Assembly (NCBI RefSeq): GCF_014204515.1
Contig: NZ_JACHLI010000003.1
Span: forward strand, 124,001 to 188,000
Source of the DNA: Pseudomonas nitroreducens
GTDB taxonomy: Bacteria; Pseudomonadota; Gammaproteobacteria; Pseudomonadales; Pseudomonadaceae
Length of the DNA: 64,000 nt
Direction: 5' to 3'
Position 1 is the stretch's first letter, and each line of letters starts with the position of its first letter. Positions 1 through 7,668 of the stretch are shown piece by piece. A program made the translations under genes and the position numbers. The notes under the pieces are model-generated. The model made no database searches, was not told the DNA's origin, and was given only the letters and a program-made list of their open reading frames with translations.

Positions 1-1996
1 CGGCGAAGCCGATGCCGAAGATCGAGCCGATATTGGCATCGGCGGTGGAGGTCAACACGCCCTCCTCCACGCAGCGCACCGTCTCGATGGCCTGCACGAA
101 GAGGATGCGGTCGCGCACGTCCTCGGCGGATATCTGCGCATCAGCCTTCTCGAAGCGCTGCTTCAATTCCGGCCACAGATGCTTCTTGCCATTGGCGGGA
201 TAGTCGTAGAAACCGGCGCCGGCCGCTTTGCCCGGGCGCTTGTACTCATTGACCATCAGGTCCACCACGGCGAAGGCCGGGTGCTTGGGCAACTGCTTGC
301 CTTCGGCCTCCAGGTCCTTGCGGGTCTGCTCGCGGATGTGGGTCATCAGGCTCATGGAGACTTCATCGCTGATCGCCAGCGGGCCCACCGGCATGCCGGC
401 CTGGCGCGCCTGGTTCTCGATCATCGCCGCCGACACGCCCTCGCCGAGCATGGCCAGGCCTTCGTTGGTGAAGGTGCCGAACACGCGGGAGGTGAAGAAG
501 CCGCGGCTGTCGTGGACGACGATCGGGGTCTTCTTGATCTGCAGGACGTAGTCGAAGGCGCGGGCCAGGGTGGCGTCGTCGGTCTTCTCGCCGCGGATGA
601 TCTCCACCAGCGGCATCTTGTCCACCGGGCTGAAGAAATGCAGGCCGATGAATTTCTGCGGCTGCGCCACCGCTTCGGCCAGGCCGGTGATCGGCAGGGT
701 CGAGGTGTTGGACGCGATCACCGCATCGGGAAGCGCAGCGGATTCGGCAGCAGCGGTGACCTTGGCCTTCAGGCCACGGTCCTCGAACACCGCTTCGATG
801 ATCAGGTCGCAGCCCTCGAAGTCAGCGTCGCTGGCGGTCGGTTTGATCCGCGCGAGGAAAGCGTCGCGCTTCTCGGCGCTCATCTGGCCCTTGCCGACCT
901 TCTTGTCCAGCAGGCCGGCGGAATAGGCCTTGCCCTTCTCGGCGGCTTCGATGGACACGTCCTTGAGCACCACGTCGATGCCGGCGGCGGCCGAGACGTA
1001 AGCGATGCCCGCACCCATCATGCCGGCGCCGACCACCCCGACCTTCTTCGTCTGCTGCGGCGGGATGCCCTGCGGACGGGACTTGCCGGCGTTGATCTCG
1101 TTGAGCTGGAACCAGAAGGTGCCGATCATGTTCTTCGCCACCTGGCCGGTGGTCAGCTCGGTGAAGTAGCGCGCCTCGATCAGCTGCGCGGTGTCGAAGT
1201 CCACCTGCGCGCCTTCCACGGCGGCGCACATGATCTTCTCCGGCGCCGGGAAGCAGCCCTTGGTCTTGTCGCGCAGCACGGATGGGGCGATAGCCAGCAT
1301 CTGCGCCACGGCCGGGCTCGACGGCGTGCCGCCGGGAATCTTGTAGCCGGCGCTGTCCCATGGCTGCTTGGCGGCCGGGTTGGCGGCAATCCACTCGCGG
1401 GCCTTGGCCAGCAGCTCTTCGCGGCTGGAAGCCAGCTGGTGGATCAGGCCGGCCTTGAGCGCCTGTTCGGGGCGCACTTTCTTGCCTTCGGCCAGGTACG
1501 GCAGGGCCTTTTCCAGGCCCAGCAGGCGCACCATGCGCACCACGCCGCCACCGCCGGGCAGCAGGCCCAGGGTGACTTCCGGCAGGCCGAGCTGGACGTG
1601 GCTTTCGTCCAGGGCGATACGGTGGTGGCAGGCCAGGCAGATTTCCCAGCCGCCGCCCAGGGCCGCGCCGTTGATGGCGGCGACCACCGGCTTGCCGAGG
1701 GTCTCCAGGCGGCGCAGCTGGCCCTTGAGCACCAGGATGCCTGCGTAGAAGGCCTGGGCGTCGGCCTTGGTCACCTTGATCAGTTCATTGAGGTCGCCGC
1801 CGGCGAAGAAGGTCTTCTTCGCGGAGGTGATCACCACCCCGGCGATCGACTCCTTTTCGGCTTCCAGGCGCGCCACGGTGGCGGCCATGGCCTCGCGGTA
1901 GACACCGTTCATGGTGTTGGCGCTCTGGCCGGGCATGTCCATGGTCAGGACGACGATATTGTCCTGGCCTTTGTCGTAACGGATGGCGTCAGTCAT
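1..1996 (-). CDS. 3-hydroxyacyl-CoA dehydrogenase / enoyl-CoA hydratase (FadB/FadJ family), 3' end outside window
   Basis: Multifunctional beta-oxidation enzyme that hydrates enoyl-CoA and oxidises the 3-hydroxyacyl-CoA. The first roughly 190 residues are a crotonase domain (GGGWEICLACHHRIALD and the oxyanion stretch LPEVTLGLLPGGGG). A Rossmann NAD-binding site (KKVGVVGAGMMGAGIAY) and the dehydrogenase core follow (ASNTSTLPIT, GLHFFSPVDKMPLVE). The ATG at 1996 begins MTDAIRYDKGQDN. About 665 codons are visible, and the C-terminus runs off the left edge; related proteins are about 715 residues, so only a short tail is missing. It lies 17 bp downstream of the thiolase stop and is surely co-transcribed. 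I recall the pair as PA1737/PA1736 of P. aeruginosa. It is not the classical FadBA pair, where fadB precedes fadA. Chain-length preference cannot be read from the sequence. Confidence 0.95.
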   Translation of the reverse strand, partial: MTDAIRYDKGQDNIVVLTMDMPGQSANTMNGVYREAMAATVARLEAEKESIAGVVITSAKKTFFAGGDLNELIKVTKADAQAFYAGILVLKGQLRRLETLGKPVVAAINGAALGGGWEICLACHHRIALDESHVQLGLPEVTLGLLPGGGGVVRMVRLLGLEKALPYLAEGKKVRPEQALKAGLIHQLASSREELLAKAREWIAANPAAKQPWDSAGYKIPGGTPSSPAVAQMLAIAPSVLRDKTKGCFPAPEKIMCAAVEGAQVDFDTAQLIEARYFTELTTGQVAKNMIGTFWFQLNEINAGKSRPQGIPPQQTKKVGVVGAGMMGAGIAYVSAAAGIDVVLKDVSIEAAEKGKAYSAGLLDKKVGKGQMSAEKRDAFLARIKPTASDADFEGCDLIIEAVFEDRGLKAKVTAAAESAALPDAVIASNTSTLPITGLAEAVAQPQKFIGLHFFSPVDKMPLVEIIRGEKTDDATLARAFDYVLQIKKTPIVVHDSRGFFTSRVFGTFTNEGLAMLGEGVSAAMIENQARQAGMPVGPLAISDEVSMSLMTHIREQTRKDLEAEGKQLPKHPAFAVVDLMVNEYKRPGKAAGAGFYDYPANGKKHLWPELKQRFEKADAQISAEDVRDRILFVQAIETVRCVEEGVLTSTADANIGSIFGIGFA

Positions 1997-2013
1997 GTTG
2001 TTGTTCTCCGGCC

Positions 2014-3219
2014 TCAGACGCGTTCGATGATGGTGGCGATGCCCATGCCGCCGCCCACGCAAAGGGTGGCCAGGCCGTAGCGCAGGTTGCGCCGCTCCAG
2101 TTCGTCCAGCAGGGTGCCGAGGATCATGCAGCCGGTGGCGCCCAACGGGTGGCCCATGGCGATGGAGCCGCCGTTGACGTTGACCTTGCTCTCCGGCACG
2201 CCCATGTCCTTCATGAACTTCATCACCACCGAGGCGAAGGCCTCGTTGACCTCGTAGAGGTCGATGTCCTCGGCCTTCAGCCCGGCCTTGGCCAGCGCCT
2301 TGCGGGTGGCTGGCGCGGGGCCGGTGAGCATGATGGTCGGGTCGGTGCTGGTCACCGCGGTGGCGACGATACGCCCGCGGGCCTTCAGGCCCAGCTCGCG
2401 GCCCTTGGCCTCGGAGCCGATGAGCATGGCGGTGGCGCCGTCGACGATGCCGGAGCTGTTGCCCGGCGTGTGCACGTGCTCGATGCGCTCGACGAAGCTG
2501 TATTTGCGCAGCGCGCTGGCGTCGAAGCCCATCTGCCCCATCATCTCGAAGCTGGGCTTGAGCGCGCCGAGGCCTTCGAGGGTGGAGTCGGCGCGGATGA
2601 ATTCGTCATGGTCGAGCAGGACGATGCCGTTCTGGTCGGTCACCGGCACCAGCGACCTGGCGAACAGGCCTTCGGCGCGGGCCTTGGCGGCCTTCTGCTG
2701 GGAGCGCAGGGCGAAGGCGTCGACGTCGGCGCGGCTGAAGCCTTCCAGGGTGGCGATCAGGTCGGCGCCGATGCCCTGCGGCACGAAGCTGGTGTGCAGG
2801 TTGGTTTCCGGGTCCAGCGCCCAGGCGCCGCCGTCGGAGCCCATGGGCACGCGGGACATGGACTCCACGCCGCCGACCACCACCAGATCCTCGAAGCCCG
2901 AACGCACCTTCATGGCGCCCAGGTTGACCGCTTCCAGGCCCGAGGCGCAGAAGCGGTTGATCTGCACGCCGGCGACCTGCTCGTCCCAGTCGGCCACCAG
3001 CGCGGCGGTCTTGGCGATGTCCGAGCCCTGGTCGCCCACCGGGGTCACGCAACCCAGGACGATGTCGTCGACCTGGGCGGTATCGAGCTGGTTGCGCTGT
3101 TGCAGCGCGCGCAGCACCCCGGCCATCAGGTTCACCGGCTTGACGCTGTGCAGCGCGCCGTCCTTCTTGCCCTTGCCGCGGGGAGTGCGCACGGCGTCGT
3201 AAATGAATGCTTCGGTCAT
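2014..3219 (-). CDS. acetyl-CoA C-acyltransferase (thiolase)
   Basis: Thiolase of 401 residues that cleaves 3-ketoacyl-CoA in the last step of beta-oxidation. It has the N-terminal signature MTEAFIYDAVRTPRG, the nucleophilic cysteine in INRFCASGLEAVN (near residue 92), the NVNGGSIAMGHPLGATG histidine motif and the C-terminal active-site cysteine in LATLCVGGGMGIA. The ATG at 3219 is preceded by a purine-rich AGAGAG; an in-frame upstream start would add nine non-conserved residues. It is the first gene of a two-gene operon with the hydratase/dehydrogenase. Two tandem 21-22 bp repeats lie 73 bp upstream and may be operators. Confidence 0.96.
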   Translation of the reverse strand: MTEAFIYDAVRTPRGKGKKDGALHSVKPVNLMAGVLRALQQRNQLDTAQVDDIVLGCVTPVGDQGSDIAKTAALVADWDEQVAGVQINRFCASGLEAVNLGAMKVRSGFEDLVVVGGVESMSRVPMGSDGGAWALDPETNLHTSFVPQGIGADLIATLEGFSRADVDAFALRSQQKAAKARAEGLFARSLVPVTDQNGIVLLDHDEFIRADSTLEGLGALKPSFEMMGQMGFDASALRKYSFVERIEHVHTPGNSSGIVDGATAMLIGSEAKGRELGLKARGRIVATAVTSTDPTIMLTGPAPATRKALAKAGLKAEDIDLYEVNEAFASVVMKFMKDMGVPESKVNVNGGSIAMGHPLGATGCMILGTLLDELERRNLRYGLATLCVGGGMGIATIIERV

Positions 3220-3291
3220 GGCGATCTCTCTTAGAGTTGTCGTCACGCAGGCGTGGCGTGTCGGCCTACCTTAGCGACCTGTCCGCCAGGG

Positions 3292-3334
3292 GCAATGACC
3301 GCAGCGCTCAGCGCAATTGACCGCCACGCTCAGC
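3292..3334. promoter_or_regulatory. tandem direct repeat upstream of the thiolase operon (candidate operator)
   Basis: Two adjacent near-identical units occupy 3292-3312 and 3313-3334. Each reads GCAAT(T)GACCGC, two bases, then CGCTCAGC. They lie in the promoter region of the minus-strand beta-oxidation operon, close to a weak -35/-10 pair (TTGCCC, 16 bp, TAAGGT, read on the minus strand). Tandem sites about two helical turns apart suit AraC-type or other direct-repeat-binding regulators. The regulator is unknown. Confidence 0.4.
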
Positions 3335-3478
3335 CACCGACCGGTGGCGAATGGGCCGAAGGCTCTGGAAAGGGGATGTCGGCGCCGCTGGACGAACGGT
3401 CGAAAAGCTGAACAGAGCTGTCACGACCCGGTCATATAGAGGGAATATGCCTGAAGCTGCATCATTTGCTGCGAGATG

Positions 3479-3508
3479 GTCTAAGCCCGCGCGGCACTAG
3501 GCTTAGAC
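3479..3508. promoter_or_regulatory. perfect 9-bp inverted repeat (candidate operator or hairpin)
   Basis: GTCTAAGCC (3479-3487) and GGCTTAGAC (3500-3508) are exact reverse complements separated by 12 bases. The site lies about 160 bp upstream of the 32-codon membrane peptide and inside a 450-bp gap with no other gene. No T-run follows, so a dimer-binding site is more likely than a terminator. Confidence 0.4.
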
Positions 3509-3670
3509 TCCATTGTGCCGTTAGTGAAAACGTGCAGATGCAGATGATGCAGAAAGTACCGTTGCCGGGTTTTGCCGGAGCGGTTCGACAAACCAGAAGC
3601 CAAGGCGTGCGCTGCTCTACAACAGGCCGTTGGAGCGCCGCGCCAAGAACAAGAAAGGCGGAAGGACATC

Positions 3671-3769
3671 ATGGATAAACAATCGAGAAAATGGCGTCAG
3701 GCAAGCCTGATCGTCTTCGCAACCACTGTCGTACTGATCATTCCCAATCTGAGTCGTCTGGTCGGCTAG
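3671..3769 (+). CDS. 32-residue single-span membrane peptide (hypothetical)
   Basis: A 32-codon frame beginning MDKQSRKWRQ. A basic N-terminal decapeptide is followed by one hydrophobic span (ASLIVFATTVVLIIPNL, about residues 11-27) and ends SRLVG. The Shine-Dalgarno match is strong: GGCGGAAGGACATC precedes the ATG with suitable spacing. Charge distribution and length are those of a small inner-membrane protein with the N-terminus in the cytoplasm. It stands alone between the thiolase promoter region and the cytochrome gene. Function unknown; I do not recognise a family. Confidence 0.6.
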   Translation: MDKQSRKWRQASLIVFATTVVLIIPNLSRLVG

Positions 3770-3916
3770 GGCCAGCAACCGGCCATCCCGCCGCTGCGCA
3801 CCGCGCGCCGCCATCCGCGAGCCACGGTCAACGCAGCGCGGGAGGAGCCACCCCCTGCATCACCCCGCCAGCCTCTGCTATGGTTCCGCGGCCCGATTTC
3901 TCGCCCGGATGCGACC

Positions 3917-4720
3917 ATGCGCCCACTGCTGCTGACGCTGCTCCTGCTCTGCCCCTCTGCCTTCGCCGCCACCCTTGCCCTGGAATTGCCCGACGGCAGG
4001 CACAACTTCAGCACCGAGCAACTGCTGGCCAACCCCCAGGCGCAGGACATCGAGATTCCCGCCGATGTCTCCTACAACCGCAGCATGCGCTACCGCGCCG
4101 TGCCCCTGGCGGCGCTGCTGGACGGCGTGAAGCCGGCCGATCACCTGCAGGCCGTGGCGCTGGATGGCTTCGCTGCCGAGCTGTCGGCCGCGCCCTTGCT
4201 GGAAGGTAAAGGCGCACGCGCCTGGCTGGCCATCGAGGAGCCAGGCAAGCCCTGGCCGAAGCTGGGCAACGGCAAACCGTCCGCCGGCCCCTTCTACCTG
4301 GTGTGGACCGACCCGGAGGCCGCCGGCATCGGCCCGGAACAATGGCCCTTCCAGGTCGCCAGCATCCGCTACCTGAAGCCGTTGGCCGAACGCTTCCCGG
4401 CGCTGCTGCCAGCGAAGAATGCGTCCAGGCAGGTGCAGGACGGTTTCGCCCAGTTCCAGAAGAACTGCCTGGCCTGCCACCGCCTGAATGGCGCCGGCGA
4501 CTCGCAGTTCGGGCCGGACCTGAACATCCCGCACAACCCCACCGAGTACTTCGCGCCGGGCTACCTGAAGCAGTACATCCGCGATCCGCAGAGCCTGCGG
4601 CACTGGCCCGAGGCGCGGATGAAGGGCTTTGCGGCGGAGGTGATCAGCGACCAGGAGCTGGAGCAGATCGTCGCCTACCTGAAGCACATGGCGGGGCGGA
4701 AGGTGAAGGCCGGCGGCTGA
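3917..4720 (+). CDS. periplasmic c-type cytochrome with a sulfite-oxidase-like N-terminal region
   Basis: A 267-residue exported protein. Residues 1-17 are a signal peptide (MRPLLLTLLLLCPSAFA). Residues about 18-160 resemble the molybdopterin oxidoreductase (YedY/sulfite oxidase) fold: the stretches YRAVPLAALL and AGPFYLVWTDPE are typical. This part lacks an obvious cofactor cysteine, so it is probably a structural relative. Residues about 170-260 form a class I cytochrome c domain with heme motif CLACH (C184, C187, H188) and a likely axial methionine in PEARMKGF. It probably transfers electrons in the periplasm; the partner is unknown. It is monocistronic, followed by REP elements. The cytochrome domain is certain; the N-terminal assignment is inference. 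Confidence 0.85.
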   Translation: MRPLLLTLLLLCPSAFAATLALELPDGRHNFSTEQLLANPQAQDIEIPADVSYNRSMRYRAVPLAALLDGVKPADHLQAVALDGFAAELSAAPLLEGKGARAWLAIEEPGKPWPKLGNGKPSAGPFYLVWTDPEAAGIGPEQWPFQVASIRYLKPLAERFPALLPAKNASRQVQDGFAQFQKNCLACHRLNGAGDSQFGPDLNIPHNPTEYFAPGYLKQYIRDPQSLRHWPEARMKGFAAEVISDQELEQIVAYLKHMAGRKVKAGG

Positions 4721-4736
4721 TCATCCGGGCGCTTGC

Positions 4737-4812
4737 GTAGGGCGCATGACGCGCCAGCGCTATCCGCCACACAGGGGGCGGCGGATAACCTGTTCCAGGT
4801 TATTCGCCCTAC
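4737..4812. repeat. REP-like element, GTAGGGCG family
   Basis: Terminal inverted repeats GTAGGGCG (4737-4744) and CGCCCTAC (4805-4812) enclose internal stems around GGCGGATAACC and GGTTATTCGCC. The same family recurs at 29483-29558 and 55487-55562. It lies directly after the cytochrome gene. Confidence 0.85.
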
Positions 4813-4833
4813 GGCCAGATCGGCATGGCGATT

Positions 4834-4907
4834 GTTCGCGAGCAAGCTCGCTCCTACGAAAAGCCCGCTCCGATGGAAACCCTGTAGGAGCGAGCTTGCT
4901 CGCGAAC
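4834..4907. repeat. REP pair, GTAGGAGCGAGC type
   Basis: Two exactly inverted 24-bp arms, 4834-4857 (ending GCTCGCTCCTAC) and 4884-4907 (starting GTAGGAGCGAGC), are separated by 26 bases. This is a typical extragenic palindromic pair of Pseudomonas that may stabilise the 3' end of the upstream transcript. Confidence 0.9.
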
Positions 4908-4976
4908 CCGTCCGACCGCCGCCCGATCATCGCCCCCACGCCCGCTCCTTGCCGGCATCCAGCGAACATGGCTTTC

Positions 4977-5079
4977 GTAGGAGCGGAGCTTCTCCGCGAA
5001 ATCCCGGCGCAGCCGGGACAGGGGGTCGGGTCAGAGCGCCGACCTGACGGTCGGCATCGCGGACGAAGTCCGCTCCTAC
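4977..5079. repeat. REP pair, GTAGGAGCGGA type, imperfect
   Basis: The left arm starts GTAGGAGCGGAGCTTCTCCG at 4977 and the right arm ends GTCCGCTCCTAC at 5079. The arms differ at several positions. The pair fills the space before the 3' end of the Anbu gene; with the two preceding elements, the whole 4721-5105 interval is REP sequence and I see no gene in it. Confidence 0.8.
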
Positions 5080-5105
5080 GAAGTCATTCCACCGTGGCGC
5101 CGGAA

Positions 5106-5840
5106 TCAGTGCCAGTAATCCCCCGGCGGCGCCGGCAGTTCGCCCAGCAGCTGGCGCAATCCGGCGCCCCACTGGTTGCGGATGCCTTCGAAGTACGGGT
5201 CGCCCTCCTGGATGCGATACCCCGCCGGCACTTCCAGGCTGCCCTCGCGGTACACCAGCAGGTCCAGCGGCATGCCCACCGAGAGGTTGCTGCGGATGGT
5301 CGAGTCGAAGCTGATCAGCGCGCAGCGCAGGGCCTGCTCCAAGGGCGTTGCGTAGCTCATGGCGCGGTCGATGATCGGCTTGCCGTACTTGCTCTCGCCG
5401 ATCTGGAAATACGGCGTGTCGCGGCAGGATTCGATGAAGTTGCCCTGGGGGTAGACGTTGAACAGGCGCGGCACCTCCGTGCCGATCTGCCCGCCGACCA
5501 GGAAGGAGCTGCCCAGGTCGACGCCCTGGCTCTGGCCGATGTTCTCGTCGTGGTCGACTACCTCGCGCAGGGTCGCCCCCACCAGCCGCGCGGCTTCGAA
5601 GAGGTTCTCCACCGTGCCGAGGTTGGGTTCGTCGCTGCCCATGCGCTGGCGCAGCGTGCTGATCACCGATTGCGAGGTGGCCAGGTTGCCGGCGCTCTGC
5701 ACCACGATCAGCCGCTCCCCCGGCGTGCCGAAGATATGCAGCTTGCGGAACACGGCGATGTTGTCGACGCCGGCGTTGGTGCGCGAATCGGAAACGAAGA
5801 CCAGGCCCTGGGCGAGGTTCATGGCGACGCAATAGGTCAT
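5106..5840 (-). CDS. Anbu, proteasome-like peptidase (ancestral beta subunit)
   Basis: A 244-residue Ntn-hydrolase of the Anbu family, related to HslV and proteasome beta subunits. After methionine removal the N-terminus is threonine (MTYCVAMNLAQGLVFVSDSR), the expected nucleophile, and the SDSRTNAGVDN segment matches the family's conserved Asp/Arg stretch. It is the last gene of a four-gene operon: ATP-grasp, alpha-E, transglutaminase-like, Anbu. The ATG at 5840 gives the expected mature N-terminus; longer in-frame starts would bury the threonine. Anbu proteins form self-compartmentalising or open helical assemblies; substrates and an ATPase partner remain unclear. Family assignment is firm, biological role is not. 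Confidence 0.93.
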   Translation of the reverse strand: MTYCVAMNLAQGLVFVSDSRTNAGVDNIAVFRKLHIFGTPGERLIVVQSAGNLATSQSVISTLRQRMGSDEPNLGTVENLFEAARLVGATLREVVDHDENIGQSQGVDLGSSFLVGGQIGTEVPRLFNVYPQGNFIESCRDTPYFQIGESKYGKPIIDRAMSYATPLEQALRCALISFDSTIRSNLSVGMPLDLLVYREGSLEVPAGYRIQEGDPYFEGIRNQWGAGLRQLLGELPAPPGDYWH

Positions 5841-5907
5841 GGCAGTCTCATGGACAGGGAAACTGCCCCCGATCTTAAGCCGCGATCGGCGCGGGCGCCA
5901 CGCGCGG

Positions 5908-6717
5908 TCACTGCTGTGCCTGCTGCATCTGCTGCAGGTGCCCCGGCGCCACGGTGACGCGGGCGTGCATCTGCTCGCCGCCACCGCCCCGGCGCATGCC
6001 ACGCACCGGGCAGGCGTCGAGGTAGTCCAGGCCCACCGCCAGTTTCAGGTGACGCTCGGGGCGATCCAGCACGTTGGTCACGTCGAAGCTGTACCAGGCG
6101 TCGTCCAGCCAGGCCTCGGCCCAGGCGTGGCTGGCCAGGTGCTCGTCGCTGTCGGTGTAGAGGTAGCCGGAGACATAGCGCGCCGGCACGCCGAGGTAGC
6201 GCAGGCAGGCGAGGAAGGCGTGGGCGTGGTCCTGGCAGACGCCCTGCCCGGCCGCGAAGGCTTCGGCGGCGGTGCTGTCGACCTGGGTCGAACCGGGCAC
6301 GTAGGCGATGCGTTCGTTCAGCGCCTGCATCAGCCGGATCATCGCCTGGCGGTCGCGGCGCTCGGCGCACTGGGCGCGGGCGAACTCCTGCAGCGCGCCA
6401 TCGGCCTGGGTCAGGCGGGTGCTGCGCAGGAACGGCAACGGCGACAGGTGATCGTGCTCGCGCTCGTTCTCCACGTCGATCTCCACCTGGCCGTGGGCGG
6501 CGATGACGATGGCCTCGTGGGGCTCGTCCAGGGTCAGCACGTGGAGGATGTTGCCGTAGGCGTCGCGCTGCGGGTGCGCCGGGCGCGGCAGGTGCAGTTG
6601 CCAGTCGAGCACGTGCTGGCGCTCGCTCTCCTGCGGGGTCAGGCGCAGGTACTGGATGCTCGCGCGCACCTGGTCTTCGTAGCGGTAGGTGGTGTCATGG
6701 CGGATGGAGAGTTTCAT
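5908..6717 (-). CDS. transglutaminase-like cysteine protease of the Anbu operon
   Basis: A 269-residue protein. The N-terminal part (about 1-90, MKLSIRHDTTYRYEDQVRAS) matches the bacterial transglutaminase N-terminal domain; the core carries a Cys-His-Asp triad in GQGVCQDHAHAFL, LASHAWAEAWL and WYSFDVTN. Such proteins usually act as peptidases or amidases. Its ATG overlaps the stop of the alpha-E gene by four bases (ATGA), so translation is coupled. The 67-bp gap to Anbu keeps it in the same transcript. A longer in-frame frame extending upstream lies over the alpha-E gene and is not used. Confidence 0.93.
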   Translation of the reverse strand: MKLSIRHDTTYRYEDQVRASIQYLRLTPQESERQHVLDWQLHLPRPAHPQRDAYGNILHVLTLDEPHEAIVIAAHGQVEIDVENEREHDHLSPLPFLRSTRLTQADGALQEFARAQCAERRDRQAMIRLMQALNERIAYVPGSTQVDSTAAEAFAAGQGVCQDHAHAFLACLRYLGVPARYVSGYLYTDSDEHLASHAWAEAWLDDAWYSFDVTNVLDRPERHLKLAVGLDYLDACPVRGMRRGGGGEQMHARVTVAPGHLQQMQQAQQ

Positions 6718-7664
6718 GCGGCCTCCAGGTACGAGCTGTGAATGGCGTTGGCGAGCTGGCGTACCAGCCCGATGTGATCGGTGATCCAGGGGTGCAGGCC
6801 GTTGCCCAGCACTTCGTCGATACCGGTGTAGCGCACCCGCGCTTCCAGCTCGGCGGCCAGGCGCTGGGCCGGGCGGCCATTGATGCCGGGCAGGCTGGCG
6901 AGGATCTGGCGCAGCTCCTCGGCGCAGGCCAGCAGCGAGCGCGGCACGTCTTCGCGCAGCAGCAGGAGTTCGGCGATGTTCCGCGCGTTGAGGGCGTCGC
7001 GGTACAGCTCGGTGTAGCCCTCGAAGGCCGACAGCGCGCGCAGCAGGGCAGTCCACTGGTAGTAGCCACGCGCGGTGCCTTCGGCCGGGCCGGCGTTGTG
7101 CTCGCCCAGCACCTGGTGGCGCGCATCGAGCAGGCGCAGGGTGTTGTCGGCGCGCTCGATGTAGGTGCCCAGGCGGATGAAGTGGAAGGCGTCGTTGCGC
7201 ATGCTGGTGCCGAAGGTGGCGCCGCGGAACAGGTGCGAGCGGTCCTTCACCCATTCGCAGAAATGGCTGATGCCGTAGCGCAGCAGGCCCTGGTGGGCGA
7301 TGTCGCGCATCTCCAGCCAGGTGGCGTTGATGTTCTCCCACATGTCGGTGGTGATTCGTCCACGCACCGCATGGGCGCTGGCGCGGGCGGCGCCCAGGCA
7401 GCAGTAGATGCTGGCGGGGTTCTGCGCATCCAGGGCGAAGAAGTTCAGCAGGCGCTCGGCGTGCAGCTCGCCGTGGCGCGCCAGGTAGGCGTCCAGGGTG
7501 CTGGTGATCAGCAGCGGCATGGCCAGCTCCTGCAGGCCATCGCCCCGGCCGTCCTGGGGCATCAGCGACAGCGAGTAGGACACGTCGAGCATGCGCGCGA
7601 GGTTCTCGGCGCGCTCCAGGTAGCGGGACATCCAGTACAGGTCGGAAGCGGTTCTGCTGAGCAT
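6714..7664 (-). CDS. alpha-E domain protein of the Anbu operon
   Basis: A 316-residue, mostly helical protein of the alpha-E (COG2307) family, recognised by the start MLSRTASDLYWMSRYLERAENLARML and by the conserved WENINATW and SRYIER-like pattern (IRLGTYIERADNTLRLLDARH). The family almost always sits beside a circularly permuted ATP-grasp protein and is predicted to act with it in peptide or amide-bond formation. Here it starts 4 bp after the ATP-grasp stop and overlaps the transglutaminase-like start by 4 bp. No biochemical activity is known to me. Confidence 0.93.
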   Translation of the reverse strand: MLSRTASDLYWMSRYLERAENLARMLDVSYSLSLMPQDGRGDGLQELAMPLLITSTLDAYLARHGELHAERLLNFFALDAQNPASIYCCLGAARASAHAVRGRITTDMWENINATWLEMRDIAHQGLLRYGISHFCEWVKDRSHLFRGATFGTSMRNDAFHFIRLGTYIERADNTLRLLDARHQVLGEHNAGPAEGTARGYYQWTALLRALSAFEGYTELYRDALNARNIAELLLLREDVPRSLLACAEELRQILASLPGINGRPAQRLAAELEARVRYTGIDEVLGNGLHPWITDHIGLVRQLANAIHSSYLEAA

Positions 7665-7668
7665 GGTT

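Noticed and set aside
179..2080. Long plus-strand open frame over the hydratase/dehydrogenase gene
   Set aside because: It is the antisense shadow of a clear multifunctional enzyme; the translation is rich in His, Gly and Ala with no domain.
1..3219. Assignment as the classical fadBA operon
   Set aside because: Gene order is thiolase first and the proteins resemble the second Pseudomonas set, so the symbols fadA and fadB were not used.
4737..5079. A cluster of repeats resembling a CRISPR array
   Set aside because: Repeats are inverted, of different families, and have no regular spacers or cas genes.
5908..7341. Extended 477-residue form of the transglutaminase-like protein
   Set aside because: The added N-terminus reads through the alpha-E gene; the ATG at 6717 has the conserved start and a coupled overlap.
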